Below, one piece after another: positions 11,604 to 24,584 of a DNA stretch of 64,000 nt. The first letter of the stretch is position 1. Each line of letters begins with the position of its first letter. The notes beneath the pieces were generated by a model that saw nothing but the letters and a program-made list of their open reading frames with translations, made no database searches and had not been told where the DNA came from. Source of the DNA: Conoideocrella luteorostrata. Taxonomy: Eukaryota > Ascomycota > Sordariomycetes > Hypocreales > Clavicipitaceae. The stretch is from contig JASWJB010000038.1 of the NCBI GenBank assembly GCA_032433595.1, positions 148,010 to 212,009 on the forward strand. Reading direction: 5' to 3'. A program made the translations under genes and the position numbers.

Positions 11604-13767
11604 ATGTTGGACACTTTCGAAATCATCACCACATCTGGCGTAGTCCTGTGGTCGAGGACATACACACCACTTAACTCCTCCATTGTCAACAATTTTATCG
11701 CCGATACCTTCATCGAAGAGAAGAGCGGCAGCTCGGCATTGAGAGATTCGCAATCCGCCGCCACGAATCCCGCATACAAGCGCGACCAGCATACTCTAAG
11801 ATGGACGGTTGTCAAGGAACTCGGCGTCATCTTTGTGGTACGGCACAGTAGCTACTTTTCTGCTCCCCCCTTCCTGAAATTATGAAGTATGGTGCTCACT
11901 ATGTTGTTTCTCTCTTTCTTCTCTATTCAGGCCGTCTATCGATCACTCCTCCACCTTTCATGGGTCGATAAGCTCGTCGACAATATCAAAACCATCTTTG
12001 TCAAGCTATACGGCGAACAGCTCACGAAACCACACACCACAGTCGTCGAGTGCACCGGTTTCGACGGATACTTTGACCAGCAGTTACAGGAACTTGACAC
12101 CTCAAGCGCAGTCATCAGTGATGTGCCTGTCGCCCCAGGGCTAACCTACCGAGGCCGCCACATTAATGGCCTAGAAGAAGAAGAAGCCGAAGAAGATCAA
12201 GGCATATCAAACGGTGCAAGCCCTGCAGCCACCACACCCAACACATCAAGGCCATCAACACCTAGCAAGACCAACCTACTAGTTGCTAAAGCCGGTCCCC
12301 TGGCAAAAATGTCAAGACGGGCCCGTAAACAAAAGAATTCTTCCGCCCCCGCATCATCAGGAGACGAGTCCTCCAAACAGCCAAAGAAAGGCACCAAAAA
12401 GGCCGGCCGTACTTGGAACGATGACGGAACAGCAGGTGAAGCCGATCCCAATATCCGACTAGATTACTCTGCCCAGAAACCCCCCACGAGCGACTCTGAA
12501 GCAGACAACTTCGGCCGATCCAGCGCTGTCGATGCCGTTGACGCCTCAACATGGGGAAGCGTGACCAAGGGCAAATTCGTCCTCAAAGATCTCGGCGACG
12601 AAGTCCAAAGCTTGCTCGCCTCCGCTGAAGCCGACAAAGTAGCCGCGGCTGCCAAAACTGAATCCAAAACCGGCTTCCTTGGCAGCGGCGTCAACGCCAT
12701 CAGCGGCATGTTCCGCAACGTCGTCGGCGGCAAGACTCTCACCAAGGAAGACCTCGACAAGGCCATGAAGGGCATGGAAGAGCATCTTCTCCGCAAAAAT
12801 GTCGCCCGCGAAGCCGCCGTCCGTCTCTGCGAGGGCGTAGAAAAGGAACTCATCGGCGTCAAGACCGGCTCTTTCGAAGGAATCAACGCCAGGATACAAT
12901 CCGCCATGGAATCCTCCCTCACCAAGATGCTAACGCCAACATCATCCCTCGATCTCCTCCGCGAAATCGACTCCATCACTGCACCATCCGTCGCGAGCCT
13001 CCGCAAAGCCCGCCCCTATGTCATCTCCATAGTAGGCGTTAACGGAGTCGGCAAATCCACCAACCTATCCAAGATATGCTTCTTCCTCCTGCAAAACAAA
13101 TACAAAGTCCTCATCGTAGCTGGCGACACCTTTCGCTCCGGCGCGGTAGAGCAACTCGCCGTCCATGTCCGCAACCTGAAGGAACTGACCGCCCGAGAAG
13201 GAGGGCAAGTTGAGCTCTATCAAAAGGGTTATGGCAAGGACGCTGCCACCGTCGCCAAGGACGCTGTGTCGCATGCCGTGCAAGAATCGTTTGATGTTGT
13301 GCTCATAGATACGGCCGGCCGAAGGCACAACGATCAGCGATTAATGTCTTCGTTGGAGAAGTTTGCAAAGTTTGCTCAGCCCGACAAGATTCTCATGGTT
13401 GGCGAAGTACGTACACCACCATCATCATCATCCATCATTGCATTTTACCCACCACCCCTCTTTACAAATATGTTACATATTGTTACATATGACTAACGCA
13501 TCTATCTATTTTTTGTAGGCCCTCGTCGGAACAGATTCAGTCGCTCAAGCGCGCAACTTCAACGCCGCCTTCGGGTCCGCACGCTCTCTCGACGGCTTCA
13601 TCATCTCCAAGTGCGACACGGTCGGCGACATGGTCGGGACACTTGTCAGCTTGGTCCATGCCACTAACGTACCTGTTCTGTTTGTCGGTGTAGGACAGCA
13701 TTACTCTGATTTAAGGAACTTCAGTGTCAAGTGGGCTGTAGAGAAGCTGTTGAGCAGTATTAATTAA
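11604..13767 (+). CDS. SRP101: signal recognition particle receptor subunit alpha
   Basis: SRP receptor alpha (docking protein), the ER-peripheral GTPase that receives SRP-ribosome-nascent chain complexes. Three exons (11604-11837, 11931-13406, 13519-13767) join in phase 0 to 652 aa. The N-terminal longin-like SRX domain (about residues 1-150) starts MLDTFEIITTSGVVLW. A charged Ser/Lys-rich linker follows (about 150-290), then the NG domain. GTPase motifs are GVNGVGKST (P-loop, K453), DTFRSGAVEQL, DTAGRR (from D538) and SKCDTVGDMVG (specificity motif, in exon 3), with a final GVGQHYSDLRNF. Length and motif order match fungal orthologues. An open frame runs on past the second 5' splice site but lacks the last GTPase motifs, so the splice to exon 3 is needed. 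Confidence 0.95.
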
Positions 13768-14642
13768 TCATGGCGCTGGCAGTAATAGTGGCACGGCATC
13801 TTCAAAGTCATGTACCACCTCTGATGAATACCTCCTTCCCCCAAAATCTTGTGACCCCTTGTTATGTATACTTAATATTCATGATCTCTGAGTTCGTCAT
13901 CTCACCGCATATATGTTCCGTACAACTCTCATTTTCTGCTCATGTAAAGACTCAAAGTTATATTTCACAAGTTGTATGATATATCAGAGTAATGTGCAAT
14001 TAGAGTGGATTAATACTATTTACTGGCACCAGCCTCAGAACATCTCTTCTAGTAACGAAGGACCATGTTTCACCATCCCATCTACGCTATGCATGAACAG
14101 GATTAAACAGGGAAAAAAAGAGTTGAAAAGCACAAAAACGTGTGGCCTGTGTGGAATGGTATGATATAATCGCAAACAAACACATAATCCCTCCTCCTTC
14201 TCGTTCTCCTCAGCAACAGCAGCAGACGAGCACTTTTCTATTGCATACTGCGATAACTTTTTTTTTTTTTTCCTGATTTTCAACCTAAAAGAAAGAATGG
14301 CTCCTAGTCTGCTGACGGCTTTTTTCTTACAAGCAAAACGAGAGAAACAAAAACAACATCCAATTGGGGGTATCTTTCTAGGGGTTCAAGATTTGCATTC
14401 TGGTGTAATGGCACGCCTTCACAAGAGGCAGTGAATTGAAAATCAAGCAAAGCATAAAATAAGACATGGCCATTTTGCTCTTTCTCCTCAACAGCATAAA
14501 AGACAAAGGAAAGAATTAAGAAGTTAAAAAGTCACAGTAATAAGTGTATATGTGATAATAAACCCAATTTGCTCCAGGTGTCATGCCAGCCCCAAACACA
14601 TTTCAGCCGCCAGTCATTAGACAGAAGAGTTGGACCTCAGGC
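13768..14642. other. convergent intergenic region
   Basis: Holds the 3' ends of two converging genes. A T-rich run is present at about 14260-14275, and A/T-rich 3'-UTR-like sequence runs throughout. No gene is supported. Confidence 0.55.
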
Positions 14643-17600
14643 TCAATCCTCTTCAAAGAAATCATGATCATCAAAGTCGCCAGGTTGAGCGTCCGAGTCA
14701 TAACCGCTCTCGCGCATCATTGGCGGCGTTCTTGGCGGCTCGGCACGCTCTTGATGACGAGGTGGTGTGTCAGGGGCAGCGGATAATTTCTCTGAGTGCC
14801 GAGAGCCGTTGGACTCTCGACGGACGCGGCCAAGGGAGCTACTGCCCTGTGAAGTGAAACGGCGACCAGTATTGGCGAAAGCCGTAGGCTGTGATCCACT
14901 GTCTGACGTCGGTGTTTGACGAAGACCCGAAGCAGGTGGTGTCAACAGCCCGCTAAGCAAATTGTTCTGGGAGCCCATGCTGGTCCTGCTCTTAGAAGGG
15001 GTGGCATTGTTCCCGTTAGCCGGGGAGCTTAAAGCCCCAGAGATAGTGCGGAAACTAGGCTGGCTCGACTTGCGCCAGTTATCAAAAGCGGCCGCAAATG
15101 GGCGGATGGTCTGGGCAACACGGGGAGTGGCAGCCTGGATGCTCTGCGCGATGTTGGGCAGGCTAATGGCAGACCCTCCATTTATAGCCCTTTCGCGTTC
15201 CTGCTCCTCCATTTGCAGGTTGGCCTTGAGTCTGATGGCTGCGTCCTTGACGGAATTGCGGTCGTAGCGGTCACTAGACAAGGCAGTGATGATGTCTTGG
15301 AGGTCTCCCTGTCTCACAGCAAGCAGTTCGCGCAACCAGCTGATCTCGTCATCGCGCTTCGAAATCTTGGATGCAGCCTCGGGATCAGTCTTGGAGAGAG
15401 ACTGCTCCAGTTCCTCAACGCGCTGCTCGCGGGCTTGCAGCTGCTCTTGGAGCACCATAATGGACTCTCGAAGTGCTTGTGGTGAAATCTTCTCTGGAGG
15501 GTCCAAGGATTTAGTCACCTGTCTAGGTTGTACAATGACAGTAGCGGCAGTGTCAGGTTCGACTCCTACAGCCTTGGCTGCTTGGGCGGCTGCGGCGGCG
15601 GCCTGCTTGGCAATTTCCAACTTGTCTTCAAGATGCAATACGCGATCCTGAAGGTGTTCAATCTTCGACGAAGAGAGGCTGAGTCGCTCAAGCAGTTGCT
15701 GCTCATTGCGTGAGGCATCCTCCGCGGCGGTATTCACCTTGCGCTCGTATCGGGCTTGCATGTCTTCAATTTCATTCTGGTGCTTGCTCTGAGCATCTTT
15801 CAACTCCGCGGCCTTGCTAGATTGTGCCTCCTCAAGAAGCATCTCGCTTTGGGCCTTGGCAGTGTCAGTCTCAAGCTTAACATTGTCCAGGTCGCTTCGA
15901 AGCTTTGAGTTTTGCTCCTCGAGCTCTTCGCGAATGACATTGACCTGATTGTTGGCAGCATCGACCTCGATCTGCATAGCCATGCGAGTCCTCTTAACTT
16001 CGCTGGCTCCAGATTCGCGGGCCTCCTCAAACTCACGCTGGTAGCGAGAAGCAGCCTGCTGAAGTTTGTGATTTTCAGTTCGGAGCTCACCCAACAAGCC
16101 TTCAAGACGCTTGCATTCGTTGACGGCGCGCATGCCGGACCTCTCATTTTCCTGCAAACGTTCCATCTCAACCTCAAGACGTTCACGGGTCTTGGCTTCC
16201 GCTTGAAGCCTGGCGTCTAGGACTTCCTGTCTGGCTAACATGGATTGGTCTCTCTTGATGCGGCGGGCATTCTCCTCAGCCACCTCGCGGGCGGCGCTGC
16301 CCATATCATCTTGTAAAGATAGGAATTTGGATCGCCAGGACTCACGGAGCCTCTCGTTTTCTTCAAGTTGGGCAGCAAGCGTATTAAGCGACTTCTGCAG
16401 GTGCTTGTTCTCGTCAAGCGTATGAGCCAACTCGCCAGCTGTGCGTCGTGCATTCTCATCGGCTCTCTCGGCCTCGGATCGCCAGTGATTGTTGTCTTGA
16501 CGAACAGCTCTGAGATCTCCTTCAACGGCATTGAATTTGTTGGCCATTTCGCTCTGAGACTGGGCCGAGTTGTTCTGGGCAGCTTCCAGCAAAGTCATGC
16601 GCATGGAGCTCTTTCCATTCTGCTGTTCAAGCGTCTTGACTCTCGCATCCCGTTCCTCCACCAAATCACGAAGGCGGTTCTCCTCTTCAGAAGAGATTCG
16701 AAGAAGTCGCTGCACCTCAGATAGCCTGTCCTCGGCTGCGCGTCGAGCGTTGCAATTTTCTTCAGTCTTATTCTCTTGAAGTCTAAGGCGCTCCTCCAGA
16801 TCAGCGACGCGCTGATCGAAGACGCTGCGATTGATGATTTCGACTTCAACTCGGGTTTCGGCCGCTTGAAGTTGGCGGTTGAGTTCTGCAGCAGCATCTT
16901 CTGCGGCGCGACGTTCCGTAATTTCCCTCTCAGTCTTGTTCTGCTCGTTGGACAGTCGTTCGCCGAGGTCCATCATCATGGCCTGAAGCTCGGTGATCTT
17001 TTGCCGGGCATTCTCGTCAGGTCCAGGGGTGAGGTCTCGTTCTCGAGCGTTTGAATCCTGATCTTTGCCCGATGGGATGGTCTTCAAGCTTGCCAGAACC
17101 TGCTCTTTCATGTCCTCCAGAGCGTTCAGAACAGTGATGCTATCGCCAAGTGTCGATGCTTGTCGTTCAGCAGGAGCAGCTGGCTGATTGAGCTGATGGG
17201 CAACAAGGGCTTCAGTGATCGCCAGTCGCATTTGTTCCATCCTACGATCGCGACGGGGGCTCGCGGAACGCTGGGGAACTGGCTCCTCGTCTTCATCATC
17301 GGCATCGCTTTCTTGCACCTCTCCGGAAACGCTGCGGACCTCACGACGAGTGGACTGATTGTGGTGACTCTTGGAAGCCAGGGAGTCGTGAATCAGTCCC
17401 AAAGCCTTTTCTAGGGGTTCCAATCGGGTGGCCAACAATGTTCCGACAACCTCATTCACGCGACCATCAAAAAAGTGGGCTCTGTTCTCCAGCTTGTCAT
17501 GCTCATCCTCAGTAAACGCACCTTCCCAATCACTGGCGGGTTCAGTAGCAATCCCAAGCTCGTCAAATTCGTTGGCAGGTTCGGGCGATTGTGGGCTGAT

Positions 17601-20600
17601 GGGTGGATCGACAAATGGATCTTCCAGCTCAGTGCTCAACAACGGAGTGGACTCAGGAATGGCACTGATTTGGCGTGGAGTTAGGCTAGCGCCATCTCTT
17701 GACAGCTGGTCGACGGGGGGATGCAGATCATCAGCGGGAGCAGGGTTGAGCGTTTCAGTGGGCTGTGATGGCCATTGTCCTGATTCCATTGTTTTGTTGA
17801 CTCCCATTGAAGGATCGGTTTCCATCTGCTGCATAACGGCATCGATCTCCTCGAATGTCATCTCACGATCATCGCTAACATCGATCAACGGCTCATCCCG
17901 AGAAACCGGCTCCGGCAACGAGGCAACTGAGGTTTCACTCTCAATCGACGGGATTACCTCAGGCTCCCAAGCCACAGGAACTGTTGGCGATTGCGGCTTA
18001 GCAAATCGCGACGCTGCAAGTCCTCTGGGTTTTGGTGTGAGTTTAACACGAGGGGCCTGAATAGGCTCGGCCGGTGCTGCAGTTTCTTGTTCAGTAGGCT
18101 CTGCTTTGCTGTCGTCGCCAAAGGTGCTTGGCTGCTGGGCAGAGCTCGGTGCACCACCCGGAATGAATGGCATGGCATTCGCGGAGAGCGACTTACGTTC
18201 TCCACCTTCCGAGCGCTTCCCACCGAAGGATAGCGTTTGTGGCAGGTTCTGTGACTCAATCCGGGGGTCGAATTCGAATTCGACATGTGAAAAGTTCTTA
18301 GTGGTTGGCTCGACAGGTGATGTTTCAGACGGGGCAGCTGTCGTAGCCATGGTGTCGATCTGGTCGGAAGTGATAATAGAAGACAAAGACGTATCTGCTT
18401 GGAGGGCATGCTCTTCTACGGATCCATCTTCAGCGGCACTGATTTCTTCCTCTATGTTCTCAACTGCAACAGCGCCGGCGTCCTCTTTTTCCTCTTCGGG
18501 TCTCTCGGCAAAGATAGGAAGGTCATCACCGTCGGGAGCTGAGCTCTTGGCGCGCTTTACTCTGGATTCGTCAGCCAAGGGGCGATTAGAGCCATCCTGA
18601 GACTCCTCTACGTTATTGAGAGACGTTGCAGAAGAGCTGCTGGAAGGTCTGACAATGGGGATGGCTTTAGATTTCTTTGCTGGACGAATAATATCGTTGG
18701 CAGTAATTTTGATACTGCCGAAAATAGAGTCTTGTCGGGCGGTGTGACCGCGGCCAGTGCCAGCACCAATGCCATTTGCCAGGGACTGGAAAGGGGTAAA
18801 CGCTGGGGCGTCAGGTCGAAATTTAGGTCCAGACGAAGAAAAGCTGAAGATGCCCGAACCAGGAGAGAATGACGGCGCACTGGCGTGCATCCTGGGGGCG
18901 CCGAATTGAGTAACAGGCCTGGGTGATTGCGGGCGCTCTAGCTCTGGCTTGAGAGCTACGGCTGGCTCCTCGCGGTCACCAATATCGACACTTGCTTGGT
19001 GAACAGCGGGCTGGAAGCTGCCGCCGCCCGTAAAGTTGTACATGCCCGGGACGAAGGAACTTGTAGGGTTGAACTTGAATTCTGGCGCTTGAACGTTCAG
19101 CCTGGAAAAAGATTGCTTGCTGCCATGGCTAGAGTGTCTGGCGCTACTGACACCTGATCGCTGCTGTTCTAGCCATGGGTTGCTGGCTGAGGACAGGTTC
19201 TTCTGATGTTGTTCAAAAGCGGCCGTGAGGTCGAAGTTCTGAACAGGTGTACCCAGATTACTGGGATTTGTTTCGATCTCTTGTTCTTCATCGTCATCCT
19301 TTTGTGTCTCTGATATCTCCCTCAAAGAGCCCAGCTTGTTGAGGCTCTTCTTGTCAGTATTTTCTTGATTACCATCATGGTCACGAAAGAAGGTCTGAGA
19401 CAAAGAATGGCCGCGAGAGTGAGGCCGGGGATGATGAAGTTCCATGGGTTTACCAGGTTCGCTGGCGAAGCGCTCAGCAATTGTAAGGCCTTCCGAAGCA
19501 TCGCGGCTGTGTAGTGGAGCAAACGGCGTCGTAGTCTCCACAGACCGAGGATTGTAGTCCTCATGTTCAAGCTGATTGCGAAGCTGCTCTTCCAAGTGAT
19601 ACTCTGCGTCTTCGATCTCAGCTTGAAGAGGGTCCCCATTGCGGACAGTCGGCTCAGGAGTCTTGGACGGGCTCTTGCTCAGACTCTCCTCATCATCCTC
19701 GCGCACATCTTGCAGACGCGGTGAAGCAATGGAGCCCATTTGCTGCGGGAAGTATTGTAATGATTGGTGTCGCTGGTGAAGGCCAAGCAATGGGCTGTTG
19801 GTCTGTTGAAGTCCATCTAAGCCGTAGGGTGATTGAGGGGACAAAATACCGTTCAAGTTTGCCAACGGGGAATCGGTACGGTTCAGACTCTGCAAGATAC
19901 CAGCATGGTTGTTCCAGCCATGCGACTGAGCAAGCTGGAATGGTGAGTTTCCGGTAGGCAGTGATATCGACTGGCGAGGATTGAACTTCCCAGGACCAAA
20001 GGATACTGGAGATGCGCCAGGAGGCACACCAGGACTGGGGGCCCCAGGAAGAAACTGCGCAGAGAAGGGATAGCTTGCAAGTCCGTGGTTGCTAGAGGAC
20101 GAGGACGTTGGAATTGGTGGCGAGAATGGAAGAGAGGGGTACTGAGCGGAGGCTTGTCGCGACGGGATGGTCGTTGGTGGAGATAACGAAGGTTCTGGGG
20201 GTTCTTCTACACATGAAACACCCAATGCTCGCAATTTCGCCTCTTGAAGCCCGGCGACATGGTTCTCCCAGGCTGAATTTTGGGTCAGTCACGCTAATTT
20301 TTAACATAACAGGATGGAACATACTTTCGAAATCCGGTAAAAGCACTCTGTACCTCTTGTCAGCCCTTTCGCGGGCTATATCATCACATGTAGGCCAGCC
20401 CTGACGGCTTTGGGAGTCATCAGTGTCTGGGGGTTGATATCCTTCAACCAAGAGATCAAAACCGTCAACGTTATAGCCAAGCTCCTTCCAAGAGGAAAAC
20501 ATTTTCTCAACCTCTTCGCGTCGGAGAGGCGCGGGTGCCTCGCCAGGTTGGCCACGCTCGTCATCCCGGGGTACAAAAATAGTGATGTTTTTGCCTTTCC

Positions 20601-21733
20601 ACGGCAGCTTCTTCTTGATTCGAGGAGTCAGAGCAGGCTCTTCGGGTAAGGGCTTTTCCTTGCCTTTGATTGGAGTGGCAGGGGGCTTGACATCCTCCAA
20701 CATATCCTCAATGTCTATTTTCTCCTCCCGCGCGATTTCCATTGCGGGAGTAGCAGACTCCGGTTCGATCGGTGAGCTTTCATCTTTGACCAGATCCACC
20801 TCTTGAGAGGTCTGCTGTAGTTCTGCTTCCGGCATATTGCTTGTTTGCTTCTCGGCTTTTTCGGTAGACAGCAATTGAGGCTTAAGGGTTTCGAGACTTG
20901 ATCGTCCGCGCGAGTGACCGGGCGACTTCCGGGACTTCGTCTCTGGTTTCTGCACAGCTTTTGGGGTCAAGGGGTATCTGTCGTCAAACCAAGCCAATTC
21001 TGAGCCGCTCAGTGAAGAGTGCTCGCTATCGCTTCCCTCACTAAACCAATGGCGCGGTTCAGCGTTCACAACGCCAGTGGTGTGGGTGCGAATCCAGTCC
21101 TCAGTGAGACCACGGTGTTGTCTTCTAGCCCTATTAGCAATGACGGCAGCGGCAGCGCTGATAGTCGGCTGCGGCTGTTCTCGCGTAGGGCTGTCCCCTG
21201 ACTGCCGCAAAAACGGTGTCTCGATGCTCAAGTGATGGATTAAAGAGTCGTCCGAAGCTTCGCTGCTGAAGCTCTGCCGACGAAGGTTATGGTCTGCGCG
21301 AGGATAAGGAGAGCCCCAACTAGCAGTACCAAACTGATTCTCTTCCCCCACCTCAGAAGGTGGTGTTCTCAGAAGCTGCGCGACCCGACTAGGTAGCTTA
21401 GGCGCGGGGAGCGATGGAAGGGCCGGCGACGACTCGATATCTTCTTCTTCTTCCTCACCGTCTGCTGTAGACGTGGTCGACAAGGCTGGGGAATTCGGTG
21501 AGTGGATTTGAGCCCGATTTTCTCCAGTGCCTTCCTGTGCAAATGCACCAGGGGCAGGAGTCGTCGACGAGGTGGATGGCGACGTTTTTACAAGGCCTGC
21601 TTCCGAGACAATGCAAGGGTTAGCCTAGAGCATTTTTTTTGGGCGGTTGTCTTCAAAAACCCGAGAAGGGTTTACCAGCAGCGATTGAGGGCTCAGTTGA
21701 GACGGAATGGGAAGCTCCAGCCTCGCCGAAGTA
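14643..21733 (-). CDS. very large coiled-coil protein (about 2,320 aa), 5' end unresolved
   Basis: I traced three minus-strand exons, 21676-21733, 20325-21596 and 14643-20272, giving about 2,319 aa without a start codon. The first third is Ser/Pro/Glu-rich with acidic runs (five Glu near the start of the second exon) and a conserved-looking patch, KKLPWKGKNITIFVPRDDERG, followed by a region that leads across the intron into WENHVAGLQEAKLRALGVS. The middle is low-complexity. About residues 1530-2140 form a long heptad-rich coiled coil (Glu/Arg/Gln/Leu-rich). The C-terminus is basic and Ser-rich, then acidic at the very end. Such proteins act as cytoskeletal, cortical or microtubule-organising scaffolds, but I cannot assign one. 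The start exon must lie upstream: at 21743 an ATG exists but in the wrong frame, and the traced frame has a TAG just before 21733 that doubles as a splice acceptor. Confidence 0.75.
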
Positions 21734-22576
21734 CTATGCCCATCCCAGTAGGGTAGGTTTTCAACCGACGAACTCGGGAAGAAAAATTTAGGGATCCTCA
21801 CCGGTGAGACTCAGCGCAGACGAGGGACCTGTCGCCTGCAACTGATTCTCTTTTTAATTATCCTCGCAAATCCGAGTCTGTGGCCTGTACTCCTGGAGTG
21901 ACAGGTTTTGCGTAGTTGTCGAGGCGTGGATACGCGACGCGTGCTCCCGCTCAAATAAGATTCCACCCGAAGGGAAAGGGGGCGGGTACCTCAGCGCGAC
22001 GCAGGTGGTTTGCGGTTGACGTGGGCAGATCACGTATTTCTAGCGCCGGCTCCGTCAACGGGGTATTATGAAGACGACAGCGACAACATTAAGAAAAGAA
22101 CGGCAAGAGGACAAACACAGGGGCGAATCGATGTGGCCGGACACATCGGGGGGATTCGACGATGTTCGAGGGGCCGGATGGCGAGAGAGAGCAGGATGAT
22201 GTAGAAGATAATTGTAAAAAAGGCTAACTAAGACCTGGCTAAAAGGGAAGTCGGAGTTGGGGGCAGCCTGCATTCTACAACTCAACTACTCCGTACTGAG
22301 GACACACTCCAGCATTGCAGCGTTAGCTCCTGCGCGATGTCCCACTGGGGCGAACAGCGACTAACTAGGAGTCGGGCTCGGGTGCTCAGATGTCAACCGC
22401 TGACAAGTCACTCTTGAGATGCAGTCAAATTGCTTTTCAAGGTGGCAGAAGCAGCCGACACCCAACCATCGCGACCAACCTGCAGCTGTACTTGCAGCTG
22501 CACGGAGTAAGGGACTGGCAAAACAAGTCATCAATCCAGCGCCAGTACGCCTTCCGTTATTGCGTTTTACTTTTCT

Positions 22577-22591
22577 CCCCCCCCCCCCCCC
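22577..22591. repeat. poly-C tract
   Basis: Fifteen consecutive C on the plus strand inside a pyrimidine-rich stretch. Confidence 0.9.
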
Positions 22592-23689
22592 TCTGCACGC
22601 TTTTCTCCATCTGGAACTTTGGGGGAAGAGATGGCAGCCGTTCTTTTTAATAAAATGACCCGCCATGCAGGTACACACCAAACCGGTCACGACGTAATCT
22701 CGAGACCGGGGGGCCCGATGAAAGGTACATCATCTACTAGGTTTCCGCCCATAGAATTGTGACATCCTCGGTATATGCATGTACTCCTAAACAGTCCAAG
22801 ACCGAAACCAACCATTCATCCTCGGCATGCTGAAGTACCTCTCCGTCCATTTGATGAGCCAGTTCAAGTGACCCAGTTCAACTTACCAGGTCCCAGCAGC
22901 CATTCCCACCCATGGTTCAACCGTGCATACCATTTCTTTCCCGCATAAATGCTCATTAGCCAATACGCAAGGGACGTTGTCTTGCTTGTTCTCTTCTTGC
23001 CCATGTTTCCAATACTCCGTACTCGTTCCGTCAGACCTGTCCAGAGAGGGATCTCGTACCGAGAGTAAGGCCACGGTTGACATCACCACTCAAAGGAATG
23101 CTTCTCTTTCCGCTAATAAGGGTCCACGTCGACCGTCGCCTGCCACCCGTCCACTTTTCCGCCTACCCACCGCCTCTTCTTTAGGCAAACTCCACAATAG
23201 GAATCTATTGCTCCATCCAGAGAAAGCAGGTTCAGGCACACACGGTCGGGAACTAGGGTCCCGACAGGGTATGCGGAGCACCTTCCCGCAATTTCCAAAG
23301 TCAACATTGACCAAACTGTTGCTTAACACTATTGCGCTATGGAATTACCTGTTAAGGGGCATCATTTCGTATTGTACGTCAGTGCAAATAGTGATGGTTG
23401 TTTGGCAGATTGTGAAAGTGCGTGCACATGCGGCACAGCTCTTGTAGTGAAGAAAAGAGGATCAATGAGTCGTGTGGCCGAGCCAGACACGTCCAGATAA
23501 AAATTATGGTAGCCGTGGTCGCGAGACGCTTGGGCACATTACGGGCAAGGTACGGAGTAGTTGTGAAGAATAGCTGATCTGGCACGCTTTGATTGGCTGA
23601 CTCGTGCTTGACTACGACACACTTGCCGGGAGCCATCGAGGTAGTATTAACTCCGCAAGAGATTAATGCCTTATTAGCGACCAAAAACA

Positions 23690-23780
23690 AGATCAAAAAA
23701 ATTAAATTAAATTAAAATTAAAATAAATAAAATAAAATAAAAACGTTACTGTTATATAGCTTAGATAGCTATTTAGATAA
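23690..23780. other. AT-rich simple-sequence island
   Basis: Nearly pure A/T sequence built of AAATT, AAAAT and AAATA steps, ending in a TATATAGCTTAGATAGC segment. The flanking sequence to about 24330 is also AT-rich compared with the rest of the window. Confidence 0.75.
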
Positions 23781-24584
23781 TATATTTTATTCATAACAAG
23801 CTTTAATTGCGTCTGTGGTGGGCGTTCGAATTGAAAGGGTCAATTGGACAATGTGGACGAAATGGCTCAGTTAAACTGTCCCCGCATGGCCGGATAACAC
23901 CCCCCAAAACTTCATTATGACCGTTGACCCATTAATAAAAATAGTCGTAAACTAGCTCGTCCATTATCTAAAGAGACAACATTTGACTCTATTAAACATA
24001 CTCTATTATGCTCTGAAAATCAGAATCTGCATCACCCATCATCAAAAGAGTGCCAAATCAACGCCCCTTTTCATAGCAGATTCGTCACGTTCTTACTGCA
24101 TTCCGTCGATACTTGACGAAATGGATTGTCTTGCCCAAAAATAGCTAGCTTCAAAGCAGTTTTTAAACCCATCTTACGCGTAACTTTGCTCTACACACCC
24201 ATCAACGATTTTCGATCTTGTTCACCCACGCCACTAACCAGGACACCGAGGTTGTTGAAGTTTCCCTCGTAAAAAGAATTATGGGTATTATTAGGATGTA
24301 TATATAAATGAAGTATTTTGGTCAAGCTCGCTATGCAATCGCCAGACCTTGTAGACTGGTGGCTTACTTGTTCCGGCTGCCTGCCTTTGTCTTCCAGTCA
24401 TCCTGGCTGATACTGCAGCTGTTGGCATACCACCAGTCACAAACGCGGTCTAAAAAGAAGAAGAAAAGCAAGAGAGAATAAATTCCAATAGTTCTGCATA
24501 TAACCGCAACCGGGATTTGAGAATCCAGGACCTCACGTGGTAAACATTTTTTGAAAGTGTCATCGAAGGCATGTGTAGCTCCAA

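Larger units (their letters stand above)
21734..24584. other. intergenic, 2.85 kb
   Basis: Presumably contains the promoter and missing first exon of the large coiled-coil gene. A run of 15 C lies at 22577-22591. Copies of the TACTCCGTA motif occur near 22288 and 23010, and a TACGGAGTA copy near 23551. From about 23690 to 24330 the base composition becomes markedly AT-rich. No coding gene is supported. Confidence 0.5.

Noticed and set aside
12464..13006. 180-codon minus-strand frame
   Set aside because: A mirror frame of the SRP receptor gene, caused by codon bias.
22923..23447. 174-codon open frame on the plus strand
   Set aside because: Low-information Ser/Arg/Thr sequence with competing frames on both strands and no recognisable family.
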